Shown here piece by piece: positions 7,755 to 17,084 of a DNA stretch of 64,000 nt. The notes below the pieces were generated by a model. That model ran no database searches. It was not told the origin of the DNA and saw only the letters and a list, made by a program, of their open reading frames with translations. The DNA is from HdN1 sp964473645 (GTDB lineage: Bacteria > Pseudomonadota > Gammaproteobacteria > Pseudomonadales > Ketobacteraceae): positions 62,001 through 126,000 of the forward strand of contig CAYYPW010000004.1 of NCBI GenBank assembly GCA_964473645.1, given 5' to 3'. Positions within the stretch are counted from its first letter, which is position 1. Each line of letters begins with the position of its first letter. Position numbers and translations under genes: made by a program.

Positions 7755-8885
7755 TTACGCCTGGATGACCACTTTCTTATTGATTAATTCTTGAATTTCA
7801 CTGTCGGAAAGCCCTAACGCCTGTAGTACAGTGCGGCTGTCCGCTCCCGGTGCTTTGGCGGGAACAGGTAACTCGGCTGGTGTCTCACTGAAACGCGGTG
7901 CCGGTGCTGGCTGTATCATGCCGCCCACTTCGATATAGGTTTGGCGCGCCTGGTTGTGGGGGTGTGATGGGGCTTCTTCGAGGGAAAGTATGGGCGCAAA
8001 ACACGCATCAGTGCCTTCCAGCAGCGCACACCATTCGGCCTGGGTTTTGGTTTTGATCAGCGCCGCCAATTTGCTTTTCAGTTGCGGCCACTGATCACGC
8101 GCCATCTGAGGGGCGAAAGTGGTTTTATCGGCGCCGGTTTTCTCCAGCAACTGCGCATAGAATTGCGGTTCGATGGCACCGATGGACACATAACGGCCAT
8201 CCTGAGTTTCATAGGTGTCATAAAAATGGGCGCCGCCATCCAGCATATGGGTACCGCGCTCGCTGCCGAACTGACCAGCGGCCTGCAGGCTCGAAAACAT
8301 GGCCATCAACAAAGCCGAACCATCGGTCATGGCGGCATCGATCACCTGCCCTTTGCCGCTACGCTGGGTCTGCAGCAGCGCGCACACCATGCCATAAGCG
8401 AGCACCATACCGCCACCGCCAAAATCGCCCACCAGATTTAGGGGCGGCACGGGTTTTTGGCCTGCGACTCCGACCGCATGCAAAGCGCCCGTGAGCGAGA
8501 TGTAATTGATATCGTGACCTGCCACGGGCGCCAGCGGGCCGGTTTGGCCCCAACCGGTCATGCGCCCGAACACTAAGCGGGGGTTGCGCGCCAGACAGAC
8601 GTCGGGGCCAACGCCCAAACGCTCCATGACGCCAGGGCGAAAGCCTTCGATCAGGCCATCGGCGGTGTCTATCAATTGCAACAATAGGGCTTTGGCTTGC
8701 GGGTCTTTCAGATTGAGGACGAGATGTTTGCGATTGCGACACAAGACATCACCGCGACTGTCTTCAGCGCCGGGTCGATCGACGCGAATCACCTCGGCGC
8801 CCATGTCAGCCAACATCATCGCGCAGAACGGGCCCGGCCCGATGCCTGCCATTTCAATGATTCGAATTCCAGAAAGTGGACCCAT
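7755..8885 (-). CDS. alpha-methylacyl-CoA racemase (CaiB/BaiF superfamily)
   Basis: A 376-aa family III CoA-transferase fold protein. It has MAGIGPGPFCAMMLADMGAEVIRVDRP, the GWGQTGP loop, the racemase-type GHDINYISLTGALHAVG with its catalytic His, and LVGDFGGGG with its catalytic Asp. These two residues distinguish racemases (AMACR/MCR) from formyl-CoA or carnitine CoA-transferases. The enzyme epimerises 2-methylacyl-CoA so that (S)-specific acyl-CoA dehydrogenation can proceed, for instance on branched chains. I chose ATG 8885; an in-frame GTG at 8894 adds three residues. The dehydratase-like gene begins 82 bp downstream, on the same strand. Confidence 0.88.
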   Translation of the reverse strand: MGPLSGIRIIEMAGIGPGPFCAMMLADMGAEVIRVDRPGAEDSRGDVLCRNRKHLVLNLKDPQAKALLLQLIDTADGLIEGFRPGVMERLGVGPDVCLARNPRLVFGRMTGWGQTGPLAPVAGHDINYISLTGALHAVGVAGQKPVPPLNLVGDFGGGGMVLAYGMVCALLQTQRSGKGQVIDAAMTDGSALLMAMFSSLQAAGQFGSERGTHMLDGGAHFYDTYETQDGRYVSIGAIEPQFYAQLLEKTGADKTTFAPQMARDQWPQLKSKLAALIKTKTQAEWCALLEGTDACFAPILSLEEAPSHPHNQARQTYIEVGGMIQPAPAPRFSETPAELPVPAKAPGADSRTVLQALGLSDSEIQELINKKVVIQA

Positions 8886-9039
8886 CGCTAGCACGCACCC
8901 AAATGACTATAAAGTCACCGATGCTAACATGAAACATGGGGGGTGTCTTTGACCGGAACCAGTGGCCTTTTAGCTCAACAAGACACAACCCGGCAGGACG
9001 AATTAACCACAGTGAGAGTAGAAGAACTGGGTCAGCGCA

Positions 9040-10812
9040 TTACGACGCCTTGGTAGATTTTGGCGCGGGGGGATGGCGATCGAGATATAACAATAAATCG
9101 GTCATGGCGACCGACAGCAGTTTTACATCTTCACTCAGATCGGGTGGGGATAAATCGTTGCGTGAATAATGTTTAAGGCGCGTTTCTATTCGATCGGCAC
9201 AGACTTTGACAATATCGGCGGCGATGTTGGCCGATACGCCCTTAAGCGTATGCGCCAAACGTTGGGCGGTTTCATAATCGGCAGCATCAAGCAGAGATTG
9301 CAGCTCAGCCACGCTGTTACTGAATCGATCCTTGAACATGTACAGCATTTTTTCTAGCAGCGCCTCTTTACCGCCCATCATTTGCAGCGCTTTGGTGCGA
9401 TCAAAAGGCAACTCTTCTTGCGCTTGCAGCTTAGGTGCCGTCAACGCAGATGCAGCATCGGCCGTCACGTCAGTAGCCGTATTCAACCAGGTGGATAACA
9501 CTTTGAATAACGGTGCAGGTGCGATAGGTTTGCTGACAAAATCATCCATTCCCGATTGAATACAATTTTCGCGATCTTCATTGGAAGCGTTCGCCGTCAT
9601 GGCAATAATCGGTAGCTCTTTTTTGCCGATATCCTTGCGAATGCGCCGGGTGACTTCAAATCCATCCAGAAACGGCATTTGGATATCCATGAACACCAGA
9701 TCGTAGGCCTGCAGTTTAACCTTTTCGAGTGCCTCAAGACCGTTGTTGGCAATGTCGATGGTCATGCCGGTGTCTTTGAGCAGTTCAACTACCAGCTCCT
9801 GGTTGATCTCGTTATCTTCTACCAGCAACACTTTCTTGTCGGAGAAATCGAGTGTTTCTTCCTGAATTTCGACACGGGCCAGTGAGGTTGCCGTTTCGCC
9901 TTCGAGCGTATTCAGGCACACCGAGAAGGCAAAGGTGCTCCCCACCCCTGCCCGACTGCGCACCGAAATATCCCCCCCCATCATGCGACACAGGCTTTGG
10001 CAAATACTCAAGCCAAGACCCGTGCCCCCGTAACGCCGGGTAGTCGCGGAATCCGCCTGGGTGAAGGGCGAAAACAAGCGTTTGATTTTGCTTTCCGGAA
10101 TACCAATGCCGGTGTCTTCGCACAAAATTTCAACGGTAGAAAGGCTGTCTTTAATATCCAGCAAGCGTGCTGTTACCTTGACGTGGCCTTGCTCGGTAAA
10201 TTTGAGCGCATTGCTGACCAAATTGGTAACGATCTGACTAAAGCGCAGCGGATCACCTTCCAAACGATGCGGCACCAATGCCTCAACGTCGAACGTAAGT
10301 GCCAGGTTACGGGTTTTGGCTTCGCTCGAAAAAACCTCGCGCAATTGATCGAACACGTCACGAATACTGAAATCAATTACCTCCAGATGCAACTTGCCGG
10401 CTTCTATCTTGGAGAAATCGAGGATGTCATTGATGATTTGCAGCAGCGATTTGCCAGAGACGAAAATGCGGCGTACATATTTGTCTTGATGTTGCGTGAG
10501 CGGGGTTTTGGCGAGCAGTTCGGTAAAGCCAAGTATCGCATTCATAGGCGTGCGAATTTCATGGCTCATGACCGCCAGGAATTCGCTTTTGGTCTTGCTG
10601 GCCGCCAGTGCGTCGTCGCGCGCTTGCGATGCTTCGCGTGTACGTTCTTCGACCAGGCGCTCCAGGTTCATATTGAGCTGACGCAGCGCGGTATTGGTGT
10701 CCTGAAAATCTTTATTGCGGGCATCCAACAATGCTTGCAAAGATTGCCGCTCACGCTCCGCGTCGGCAAGTTGCTGCTCCAGTTGCGCGATTCTGGCCAT
10801 CAAATCCGTCAT
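9040..10812 (-). CDS. soluble hybrid sensor histidine kinase (HisKA-HATPase-REC-Hpt)
   Basis: A 590-aa three-module phosphorelay kinase without membrane segments. Residues 1-75 are a coiled coil. HisKA follows with H84 in the H-box MSHEIRTPMNA, then the HATPase with DTGIGIPESKIKRLF and RRYGGTGLGLSICQSL, a receiver with KVLLVEDNEINQELV and the phospho-acceptor Asp in DLVFMDIQMPFLDG, and a C-terminal Hpt with RLAHTLKGVSANI. The layout is that of BarA/GacS-type kinases minus the periplasmic sensor and HAMP, so the input is probably cytoplasmic or another kinase. No response regulator gene is adjacent, so the output partner is elsewhere. Start at ATG 10812. Confidence 0.93.
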   Translation of the reverse strand: MTDLMARIAQLEQQLADAERERQSLQALLDARNKDFQDTNTALRQLNMNLERLVEERTREASQARDDALAASKTKSEFLAVMSHEIRTPMNAILGFTELLAKTPLTQHQDKYVRRIFVSGKSLLQIINDILDFSKIEAGKLHLEVIDFSIRDVFDQLREVFSSEAKTRNLALTFDVEALVPHRLEGDPLRFSQIVTNLVSNALKFTEQGHVKVTARLLDIKDSLSTVEILCEDTGIGIPESKIKRLFSPFTQADSATTRRYGGTGLGLSICQSLCRMMGGDISVRSRAGVGSTFAFSVCLNTLEGETATSLARVEIQEETLDFSDKKVLLVEDNEINQELVVELLKDTGMTIDIANNGLEALEKVKLQAYDLVFMDIQMPFLDGFEVTRRIRKDIGKKELPIIAMTANASNEDRENCIQSGMDDFVSKPIAPAPLFKVLSTWLNTATDVTADAASALTAPKLQAQEELPFDRTKALQMMGGKEALLEKMLYMFKDRFSNSVAELQSLLDAADYETAQRLAHTLKGVSANIAADIVKVCADRIETRLKHYSRNDLSPPDLSEDVKLLSVAMTDLLLYLDRHPPAPKSTKAS

Positions 10813-11107
10813 TTGACCGCCACTATTGTTATGGTGGTAAAAATGGTCATGGGGGTAACTTTCTCCAATAATCGCTGCCCGCTAATAGGGCTATCACATG
10901 AGGACGGCCTGCTCCGTAATTAGAAGAATAGACAGGCGTTTACCCTCACTGCCAGAAATTTGCGGCCTGCAGGGAAGGTTGCGGCCTCAAGAGACCGTTG
11001 GCGGGGGCCTAAAATGGCGTTAACCTACAAGACATTAGCGACGGTTCTGCCACACTCCACCCAAACGACAACCCCCTAAAAATCATCATTAAAAAAGGAA
11101 CCCACCC

Positions 11108-12724
11108 ATGCTAGGCAGCATGATGCAAGACTCGCTTCTGATCTCTGACTTACTGACCCATGCCGAGCAATACCACCCCTTTGGAGAAATCGTCAGCCGC
11201 ACCGTTGAAGGCCCCCTGCATCGCTATACCTATCGCGATGCTGGCAAACGCACACGCCAACTGGCCAATCTGCTGCAAAGCCTCGGGGTAAGCAAAGGTG
11301 ATCGCGTCGCCACGCTGGCCTGGAACGGCTTTCGCCACTATGAACTGTATTTCGCCACCTCAGGCATTGGGGCGGTCATACACACCGTTAACCCACGATT
11401 GTTCCCAGAGCAAATCGAATACATCATCAATCATGCCGAAGATAAAATCCTCTGCATCGATCTGTCATTTCTGCCTGCAGTGCAACAGCTGTGCCCACGT
11501 TTGCCCAAACTGAAACACCTGATTGTACTGACGGACGAAAAGCACATGCCCACCAGCGGCCTCGACAATGCCCTGTGCTATGAAGTCGAACTGGCCAAGC
11601 ATAACGATGAATTTACGTGGCCACGTTTTGATGATCAGACGGCGGCAGCCTTGTGCTACACCTCCGGCACCACAGGAAACCCCAAGGGCGTGCTCTACTC
11701 GCACCGCTCACAGGTGTTGCATGCCTATGCGTCGGTGCAACCTGATGCCATGAATCTATCGAGCGGCAGTTGCGTATTGCCGGTAGTGCCGATGTTCCAT
11801 GTCAGCGCCTGGGGCACCCCGTATGCGTGTACGATGGTGGGGGCCAAACTGGTGTTTCCGGGTGCAAAGCTTGACGGCGCCTCGCTTTCTGAATTGATCG
11901 AAACAGAAAAGCCGGATTTCCTGTTGGGGGTGCCCACGGTGTGGTTGGGGCTGCTGGATTACTTGCGTCAGAACGACAAAATCCTCAGTTCAGTGCATAC
12001 CGTCGTCGTCGGCGGCTCAGCGGCGCCGTTGGCCATGATCAAGGAGTTTCAGGAGCGGCATGATGTGTTCCTGATGCATGCCTGGGGAATGACGGAGTTG
12101 AGCCCACTGGGCACGCTTGCCAATCCTAGCGCCCGTTTAATGGCCATGCCGTTGGAACAACGCTACCAGTATCAACGCAAGCAAGGTCGCCCGGTGTTTG
12201 GCATTCAGCTGAAAATCGTCGACAGCGAAGGCAATCGTCTGCCCCACGATGGCAAGGCGTTCGGGCGCTTGATGGTGAAAGGCCCTTGGGTCATCGAGCG
12301 TTATTATCTTGCCGAGAAAAGCGCTCTTGAGAATGGCTGGTTTGATACGGGGGATGTCGCCACCATCGACGATGAAGGCTTTATGCAAATCGTGGATCGC
12401 ACCAAAGACGTTATCAAATCAGGCGGTGAGTGGATCAGCTCCATCGAGCTGGAGAACGTAGCGGTCGGTCACCCTGATGTACAGGAAGCCTGCGTGGTGG
12501 GGGTTCCGCATCCGAAGTGGGACGAACGCCCCCTGCTGCTGGTGATCGCCAAGCCGGGGCATACCCCGCAACGCGATGACCTGCTGGCCTTCTTTGAAGG
12601 CAAGGTGGCGAAGTGGTGGATTCCAGACGATGCCCTGGTCGTGAAGGAATTACCGCATACCGCGACCGGTAAACTGCTCAAGGTCAATGTGCGTGAGACG
12701 CATCAACAGCACTATTTGAAATGA
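11108..12724 (+). CDS. long- or medium-chain fatty acyl-CoA synthetase (AMP-forming)
   Basis: A 538-aa ANL-superfamily ligase that activates a fatty acid to acyl-CoA via acyl-adenylate. Motifs in order are the P-loop CYTSGTTGNPKGVLYSHRS, the adenylate-binding HAWGMTELSPLG, GWFDTGDVATIDDEG, the hinge DRTKDVIKSGGEWIS, and the C-terminal catalytic Lys in TATGKLLK. AAGGA precedes ATG 11108. The protein most resembles the AlkK/medium- to long-chain branch with conserved NPRLFPEQIEYIINHAED. It lies directly upstream of WS/DGAT-2, which uses its product, though a terminator separates them. Confidence 0.92.
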   Translation: MLGSMMQDSLLISDLLTHAEQYHPFGEIVSRTVEGPLHRYTYRDAGKRTRQLANLLQSLGVSKGDRVATLAWNGFRHYELYFATSGIGAVIHTVNPRLFPEQIEYIINHAEDKILCIDLSFLPAVQQLCPRLPKLKHLIVLTDEKHMPTSGLDNALCYEVELAKHNDEFTWPRFDDQTAAALCYTSGTTGNPKGVLYSHRSQVLHAYASVQPDAMNLSSGSCVLPVVPMFHVSAWGTPYACTMVGAKLVFPGAKLDGASLSELIETEKPDFLLGVPTVWLGLLDYLRQNDKILSSVHTVVVGGSAAPLAMIKEFQERHDVFLMHAWGMTELSPLGTLANPSARLMAMPLEQRYQYQRKQGRPVFGIQLKIVDSEGNRLPHDGKAFGRLMVKGPWVIERYYLAEKSALENGWFDTGDVATIDDEGFMQIVDRTKDVIKSGGEWISSIELENVAVGHPDVQEACVVGVPHPKWDERPLLLVIAKPGHTPQRDDLLAFFEGKVAKWWIPDDALVVKELPHTATGKLLKVNVRETHQQHYLK

Positions 12725-12740
12725 AACGTAAAGTAAAGCG

Positions 12741-12778
12741 GCTCAAGCAGGGCTGCTTCTGCCGTGGGCTGCTTGAGC
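12741..12778 (+). terminator. hairpin downstream of the acyl-CoA synthetase
   Basis: GCTCAAGCAG (12741-12750) pairs exactly with CTGCTTGAGC (12769-12778), 17 nt after the stop codon. There is no T-run, so this is probably a 3'-end stem backed by the stronger terminator 50 bp further on. Confidence 0.45.
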
Positions 12779-12828
12779 TGGGTAGCTGACGGCGGGTAAT
12801 GGTTTGACACAAAAACCACCCGCTTATT

Positions 12829-12864
12829 GCCGTTGCGGTCATTCCGCAACGGCCGCATTCTTTT
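12829..12864 (+). terminator. intrinsic terminator between acyl-CoA synthetase and WS/DGAT-2
   Basis: GCCGTTGCGG (12829-12838), loop TCATT, then CCGCAACGGC (12844-12853), followed within 6 nt by TTTTT (12860-12864). It argues that WS/DGAT-2 has its own promoter in the 70 bp before its start. Confidence 0.75.
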
Positions 12865-12933
12865 TAGTATGGTCAACACCTGGCTTGCCCAAATCACTGC
12901 ATACTTGAGCGCTCGACAACAAGAAGGACTGTC

Positions 12934-14346
12934 ATGAAACCCCTGAGCCCCGTTGACCAAATTTTTCTGTGGCTAGAAAAGCGCCAGCAGCCCATGCACG
13001 TCGCCGGTCTGCAACTGTTTGAATTTCCTGAAGATGCGGGCCCCCATTACGTGGCTGAGCTGGCCCACTGGCTACGCCAGTTCTCGAAGCCGGCACCGCC
13101 GTTCAACCAGCGTATCGTGACCCGTTTTGGCCAGCCGTTCTGGGAAGAAGATCGTCAGTTCGACCTGGAACACCATTTCCGCCATGAAGCCCTGCCCACC
13201 CCCGGACGCATCCGCGAACTGCTGGCACTGGTCTCAGCCGAGCACAGTAACCTGATGGACCGTGAACGCCCTTTGTGGGAATACCATCTGATCGAGGGCC
13301 TGCAGGGGCGGCGTTTCGCGGTATACAGCAAGATTCATCATTCCCTGGTAGATGGCATTTCGGCCATGCGTTTAGGTATGCGGGCACTTTCGCCCGATCC
13401 GAACGAGCGCGATCTGCCACCGGTGTGGGCGCGTCATCAGAAGAAAAAAGAGGGCGGGATTCCCAATCCGCTCGATGTGGCTTCGTCCATGGCGCGGCTT
13501 ACTGCGGGCATTAGTAAACAATTGGCGACGATCCCTGCGGTTGCCCGCGAAGTTTACAAGGCGACCGAAAAAGCCAAAACCGATCCCAACTATGTCTCGG
13601 TATTTCAAGCGCCACATTGCATTCTCAACGAGCGCATCACTGGCTCACGCCGTTTCGCCGCGCAGTCTTACCCGATGCAGCGGATACGGGATATCGCCAA
13701 AGCGTTTGGCGCCACCATCAACGATGTGGTGCTGGCCATTTGCGGCAGTGCGCTGCGCAACTACCTGATCAATCAACGTTGCTTGCCTGATAAGCCGCTG
13801 ATTGCCATGGTACCTATGTCACTGCGCCAGGACGACAGCGCGATCGGCAATCAGATCGCCATGATTCTGGCGAATCTGGGCACGCATATCGCCGACCCGG
13901 CAGATCGCCTGCACGTGATTCGCGCGTCGGTACAAGATGCCAAAGAGCGCTTTGCCGGCATGAGCCCGGAAGAAATCACCAACTATACCGCGCTCACGCT
14001 TGCCCCCACAGGCTTGACGTTAATGACGGGACTGGCGCCCAGCTGGCTGGCGTTCAACGTGGTGATTTCCAACGTACCCGGCCCCAAAGAAACGCTGTAT
14101 TGGAACGGCGCCAAATTGCAAGGCATGTACCCGGTATCGATCGCACTCGACCATATCGCGCTCAACATCACGATCACCAGCTACCGCGACCAGTTGGAGT
14201 TTGGGTTGATCGCCTGTCGCCGCACCCTGCCTTCCATGCAGCGCATGTTGTCGTATCTGGAGAATGGGTTGAACGAGTTGGAGATTGCGGCTGACATTCT
14301 CAAAGGCGACAGTGAGGACGAAGAGGAGCGTCTGATACACATCTAA
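12934..14346 (+). CDS. wax ester synthase/diacylglycerol acyltransferase (WS/DGAT), paralog 2
   Basis: A 470-aa acyltransferase with the same length as paralog 1 and long identical blocks, for example LLALVSAEHSNLMDRERPLW. The catalytic HHxxxDG is HHSLVDG (residues 135-141). NDVVLAICGSALRNYL and NVPGPKETLYWNGAKL are also intact. AAGGA lies 7 nt before ATG 12934. Codon use is ordinary throughout, with many C-ending codons, which makes it the natural control for the odd codon tract of paralog 1. Residues such as HHSLVDG versus HHAIMDG may shift substrate preference, but direction cannot be read from sequence. It runs convergently into the GGDEF/EAL gene with a gap of 27 bp. Confidence 0.93.
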   Translation: MKPLSPVDQIFLWLEKRQQPMHVAGLQLFEFPEDAGPHYVAELAHWLRQFSKPAPPFNQRIVTRFGQPFWEEDRQFDLEHHFRHEALPTPGRIRELLALVSAEHSNLMDRERPLWEYHLIEGLQGRRFAVYSKIHHSLVDGISAMRLGMRALSPDPNERDLPPVWARHQKKKEGGIPNPLDVASSMARLTAGISKQLATIPAVAREVYKATEKAKTDPNYVSVFQAPHCILNERITGSRRFAAQSYPMQRIRDIAKAFGATINDVVLAICGSALRNYLINQRCLPDKPLIAMVPMSLRQDDSAIGNQIAMILANLGTHIADPADRLHVIRASVQDAKERFAGMSPEEITNYTALTLAPTGLTLMTGLAPSWLAFNVVISNVPGPKETLYWNGAKLQGMYPVSIALDHIALNITITSYRDQLEFGLIACRRTLPSMQRMLSYLENGLNELEIAADILKGDSEDEEERLIHI

Positions 14347-14373
14347 TAATCTATTAGCTTAAGTTGTATCAAG

Positions 14374-16290
14374 TTACGCTGAGAAGTTGGCTGCATTTGC
14401 TGCAGCCGCTTCTGCCTCCAGCAGTTTTTCTATGGTCGCGGCGGGCACGGGCTTTGAAAAAAAGTAACCTTGCCCGTAATCGCATTGCAACGAACGCAAA
14501 CGATCGACATGGTTCTGGGTTTCCGTGCCTTCGGCGACGACTTTCATATTCAAGTTGCGTGCAAGATTCATGATGGTTTGCACGATATGCAGATTCTCAT
14601 GCGCGTTATCCATCTGTGAAACGAACGAGCGATCGATCTTGATAATATCCAGCGGAAACCGGTGCAAATAGCTCAAGGACGAATAGCCGGTGCCAAAATC
14701 ATCCATGCTGAGATTTAATCCTATCGCTTTGAGGTCGCTCAGTATCTGCACGATATGATCCACATCGCCCATGGTGATGCTTTCGGTAATTTCGAGTCGA
14801 ACCGATGCAGGATCAATACCCGTGTCTTCGATCACCCGTCGCACCTGCGCCATTAAATCATGCTGTTGAAACTGGCGTACTGAAACGTTAACGCTGATAC
14901 TGAGTGGCTTTTCACGCGGGAATTGTTGATGCCAGCGATACACGGTGCGACAAGCATCCCGCAACACCCACATGCCAAGCGCAACAATCAAACCGGTTTC
15001 TTCCATGATTTGAATGAATCCGCCCGGGAATACCAGCTCATTGGGCGATCGCTGCCAGCGCACCAGCGCTTCGAACCCGTTGATACGCCCTGTTTCCAGT
15101 TCGATGATGGGTTGATAGTGAAGTACAAACTCTCCATTCTGAAGGGCACGACGTAACTCCCCTTCCAGGCGCAAATGCTCCATGGCGGCGATATGCATGG
15201 CATTGTCAAACATTTCGCAGCGACCTTTGCCAGTGCTTTTGGCGCGATACATGGCCAGACTGGCATCACGCAGCATTTCTTCAGCGGCTTCATAATGGTT
15301 ATCACAAAATGCGATACCGATGCTGGCGCTGACGTGAATTTCCTGTTCGCGCACGATAAAGGGCTCGTTTAACAGCGATTCAAGCAACCGTTCGGCGACA
15401 CGAAAAGCGTCCTTGGGTTTATTCACGCTATCCAGAAATACCGTGAACTCATCGCCCCCCATGCGGGCCAGTGTGCGTTCCTGAACACCACTGTTACTTC
15501 GCGCAACAATATCCACGCCACGCAGTATGCCCGATAGGCGAATACCCACGGCGACAATCAGCGCATCGCCTGCACTGTGCCCTAACCCGTCGTTGATATT
15601 CTTGAAGCGATCCAGGTCTAGAAACAAGGCCGCAAAGCAATAATCACGGTGACGTTTATGCAACGCAATGGCATGCTGCAAATGCTCGAGATACAAGGAA
15701 CGATTGGGCAAACCGGTCAATGGATCATGCGTCGTTTCATAACGCAGGCGCGCTTCATTGCGTTGACGTTCAAAAACGCGCCCCAGTTGGGTGCCGACTT
15801 GCGCGAGCAAACCCACCAATATTTGTGAGGGTGCATCAAGCTGACTCGAAAAAAATTCCAGCACAGCGACAACCGCATTTTCAACGATCACCGGAAATGC
15901 GTATGCAGACACAATGCTATCGTCAAGGTGATATCGCGCACGCTGACTCGCCGGAATATTCCCACGCCACACAGGTTCACCGCTATTGAACACCTGCATG
16001 GCATGAATATCCATTTCATTCTCGGGCACCAGCGCCACGCCGAATTCCCACGTCGTGAATTCGCAAATGCGCGCGGTAGCAAATGCCAACACCTCCTTGA
16101 CCGACGAATTTTGGTTGGCGGTGGTGGCAATCGATTCCAGCAATTTCAACTGGCGCTTGCGTTCGTATAAATCACGCAAGCCGCTTTCGGCAATGGCTTC
16201 GGCATCCAGGCGGGCCTGTCGCTCACGCTCCAGTCGGCGCTGCAGTTTGGAAATTTCACGAGCAATATCGAGCGACGCTGTCGGTTCCAT
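14374..16290 (-). CDS. GAF-GGDEF-EAL cyclic-di-GMP turnover protein
   Basis: A 638-aa cytoplasmic protein. Residues 1-45 are a coiled coil, about 45-185 a GAF-like sensor, 190-360 GGDEF, and 375-625 EAL. The GGDEF signature is intact (RMGGDEFTVFLD). The EAL domain keeps GFEALVRW, SVNVSVRQFQ, EITES, DDFGTGYSSLSYL and VAEGTE, so both cyclase and phosphodiesterase activity are possible. The gene begins 7 bp after the H-NOX stop codon. H-NOX proteins are known to control partner diguanylate cyclase/phosphodiesterases in response to nitric oxide in Legionella and Shewanella, so this is the probable effector of the neighbouring sensor. Confidence 0.93.
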   Translation of the reverse strand: MEPTASLDIAREISKLQRRLERERQARLDAEAIAESGLRDLYERKRQLKLLESIATTANQNSSVKEVLAFATARICEFTTWEFGVALVPENEMDIHAMQVFNSGEPVWRGNIPASQRARYHLDDSIVSAYAFPVIVENAVVAVLEFFSSQLDAPSQILVGLLAQVGTQLGRVFERQRNEARLRYETTHDPLTGLPNRSLYLEHLQHAIALHKRHRDYCFAALFLDLDRFKNINDGLGHSAGDALIVAVGIRLSGILRGVDIVARSNSGVQERTLARMGGDEFTVFLDSVNKPKDAFRVAERLLESLLNEPFIVREQEIHVSASIGIAFCDNHYEAAEEMLRDASLAMYRAKSTGKGRCEMFDNAMHIAAMEHLRLEGELRRALQNGEFVLHYQPIIELETGRINGFEALVRWQRSPNELVFPGGFIQIMEETGLIVALGMWVLRDACRTVYRWHQQFPREKPLSISVNVSVRQFQQHDLMAQVRRVIEDTGIDPASVRLEITESITMGDVDHIVQILSDLKAIGLNLSMDDFGTGYSSLSYLHRFPLDIIKIDRSFVSQMDNAHENLHIVQTIMNLARNLNMKVVAEGTETQNHVDRLRSLQCDYGQGYFFSKPVPAATIEKLLEAEAAAANAANFSA

Positions 16291-16296
16291 TAGGTA

Positions 16297-16839
16297 TCAG
16301 CTTTTTGCGAACGTGATATGAAACAAGCATTTCTCATCGCCATGGTGCATGCATTGGCGATGCTCAAAATGGCACACTTCCCCATAAATGGTCGCAGCAC
16401 CTTCCACAAAGCCCTGGGCAAGCGCACACAGTTTGCGTGCGGAGTAATAGCCCATCATCAAGCTGCCATCATTGGTATCGATGAAATCAAATTCGGGCAC
16501 GTCAGCGCCCGGATATATTTTTCTGACTTCCGGGTGGATAATACTGTTCAGGCTGAGAATAAAGGGGCGCGTACTGGTGTGTGCTTCAAAGAATGGTTTG
16601 TAACGCTGCGCCAGCACGGGCATCGCATGCGTACCGAACCAACGTAACACCTCATTATCGGTCAGGGATAATGCCTTGGATGCCGCACCGACCAGCTTCA
16701 TCATTTCTTCATCAGGGTAGTTGCCCAATGACGTGTAGGAGCCGCTGACTTCGGCTGCATCCAGCAAATTATCCCATGTGTCCTCGCCGTACTGCTGAGA
16801 CACAACGGCTTCAAGCAAATTGAAAACCACACCTTTCAT
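16297..16839 (-). CDS. hnoX: H-NOX heme nitric-oxide sensor
   Basis: A 180-aa protein of exact H-NOX length. It starts with MKGVVFNLLEAVV, has the proximal heme ligand H102 (IIHPEVRK) and the propionate-binding YxSxR motif at Y131/S133/R135. C138, H160, C163 and C171 match the zinc-binding redox site known from Shewanella and Vibrio H-NOX, offset by one residue. There is no obvious distal Tyr pocket, so NO rather than O2 is the likely ligand. It is the first gene of a two-gene operon with the GGDEF/EAL protein. Its leader (16858-16940) carries a tandem array with a 16-bp period. Confidence 0.93.
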   Translation of the reverse strand: MKGVVFNLLEAVVSQQYGEDTWDNLLDAAEVSGSYTSLGNYPDEEMMKLVGAASKALSLTDNEVLRWFGTHAMPVLAQRYKPFFEAHTSTRPFILSLNSIIHPEVRKIYPGADVPEFDFIDTNDGSLMMGYYSARKLCALAQGFVEGAATIYGEVCHFEHRQCMHHGDEKCLFHITFAKS

Positions 16840-16857
16840 GAGGGAAACGCCTTTTTA

Positions 16858-16940
16858 CAAGAGGTTGTACTTCAAGAGATTGCTTTATCAATAGGTCGTG
16901 TTGTTTATAGGTTGTGCTATTTAGCGGTTGTATCATCGGG
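16858..16940 (-). repeat. degenerate tandem array, 16 bp period, leader of H-NOX
   Basis: The anchor AGGTTGT and close variants (AGATTGC, AGGTCGT, CGGTTGT) start at 16862, 16877, 16893, 16909 and 16925, spacings 15, 16, 16 and 16. The array lies 20-100 bp upstream of the H-NOX start on the minus strand. The rest of the 245-bp gap up to the ureohydrolase stop shows nothing else. Confidence 0.75.
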
Positions 16941-17084
16941 GTGCCATACGCGATGAATGTGGCAGCCAGCATACGCCCCGGTTTAGCATCATTCATTTCA
17001 ACCTGAAGTATAGTCAGCCTGTGTAAATTGCCCGCCGAAAAGGCATAAAACGAAGTAAAGGGAGGGGGTCGCCGCCCATAAGGT

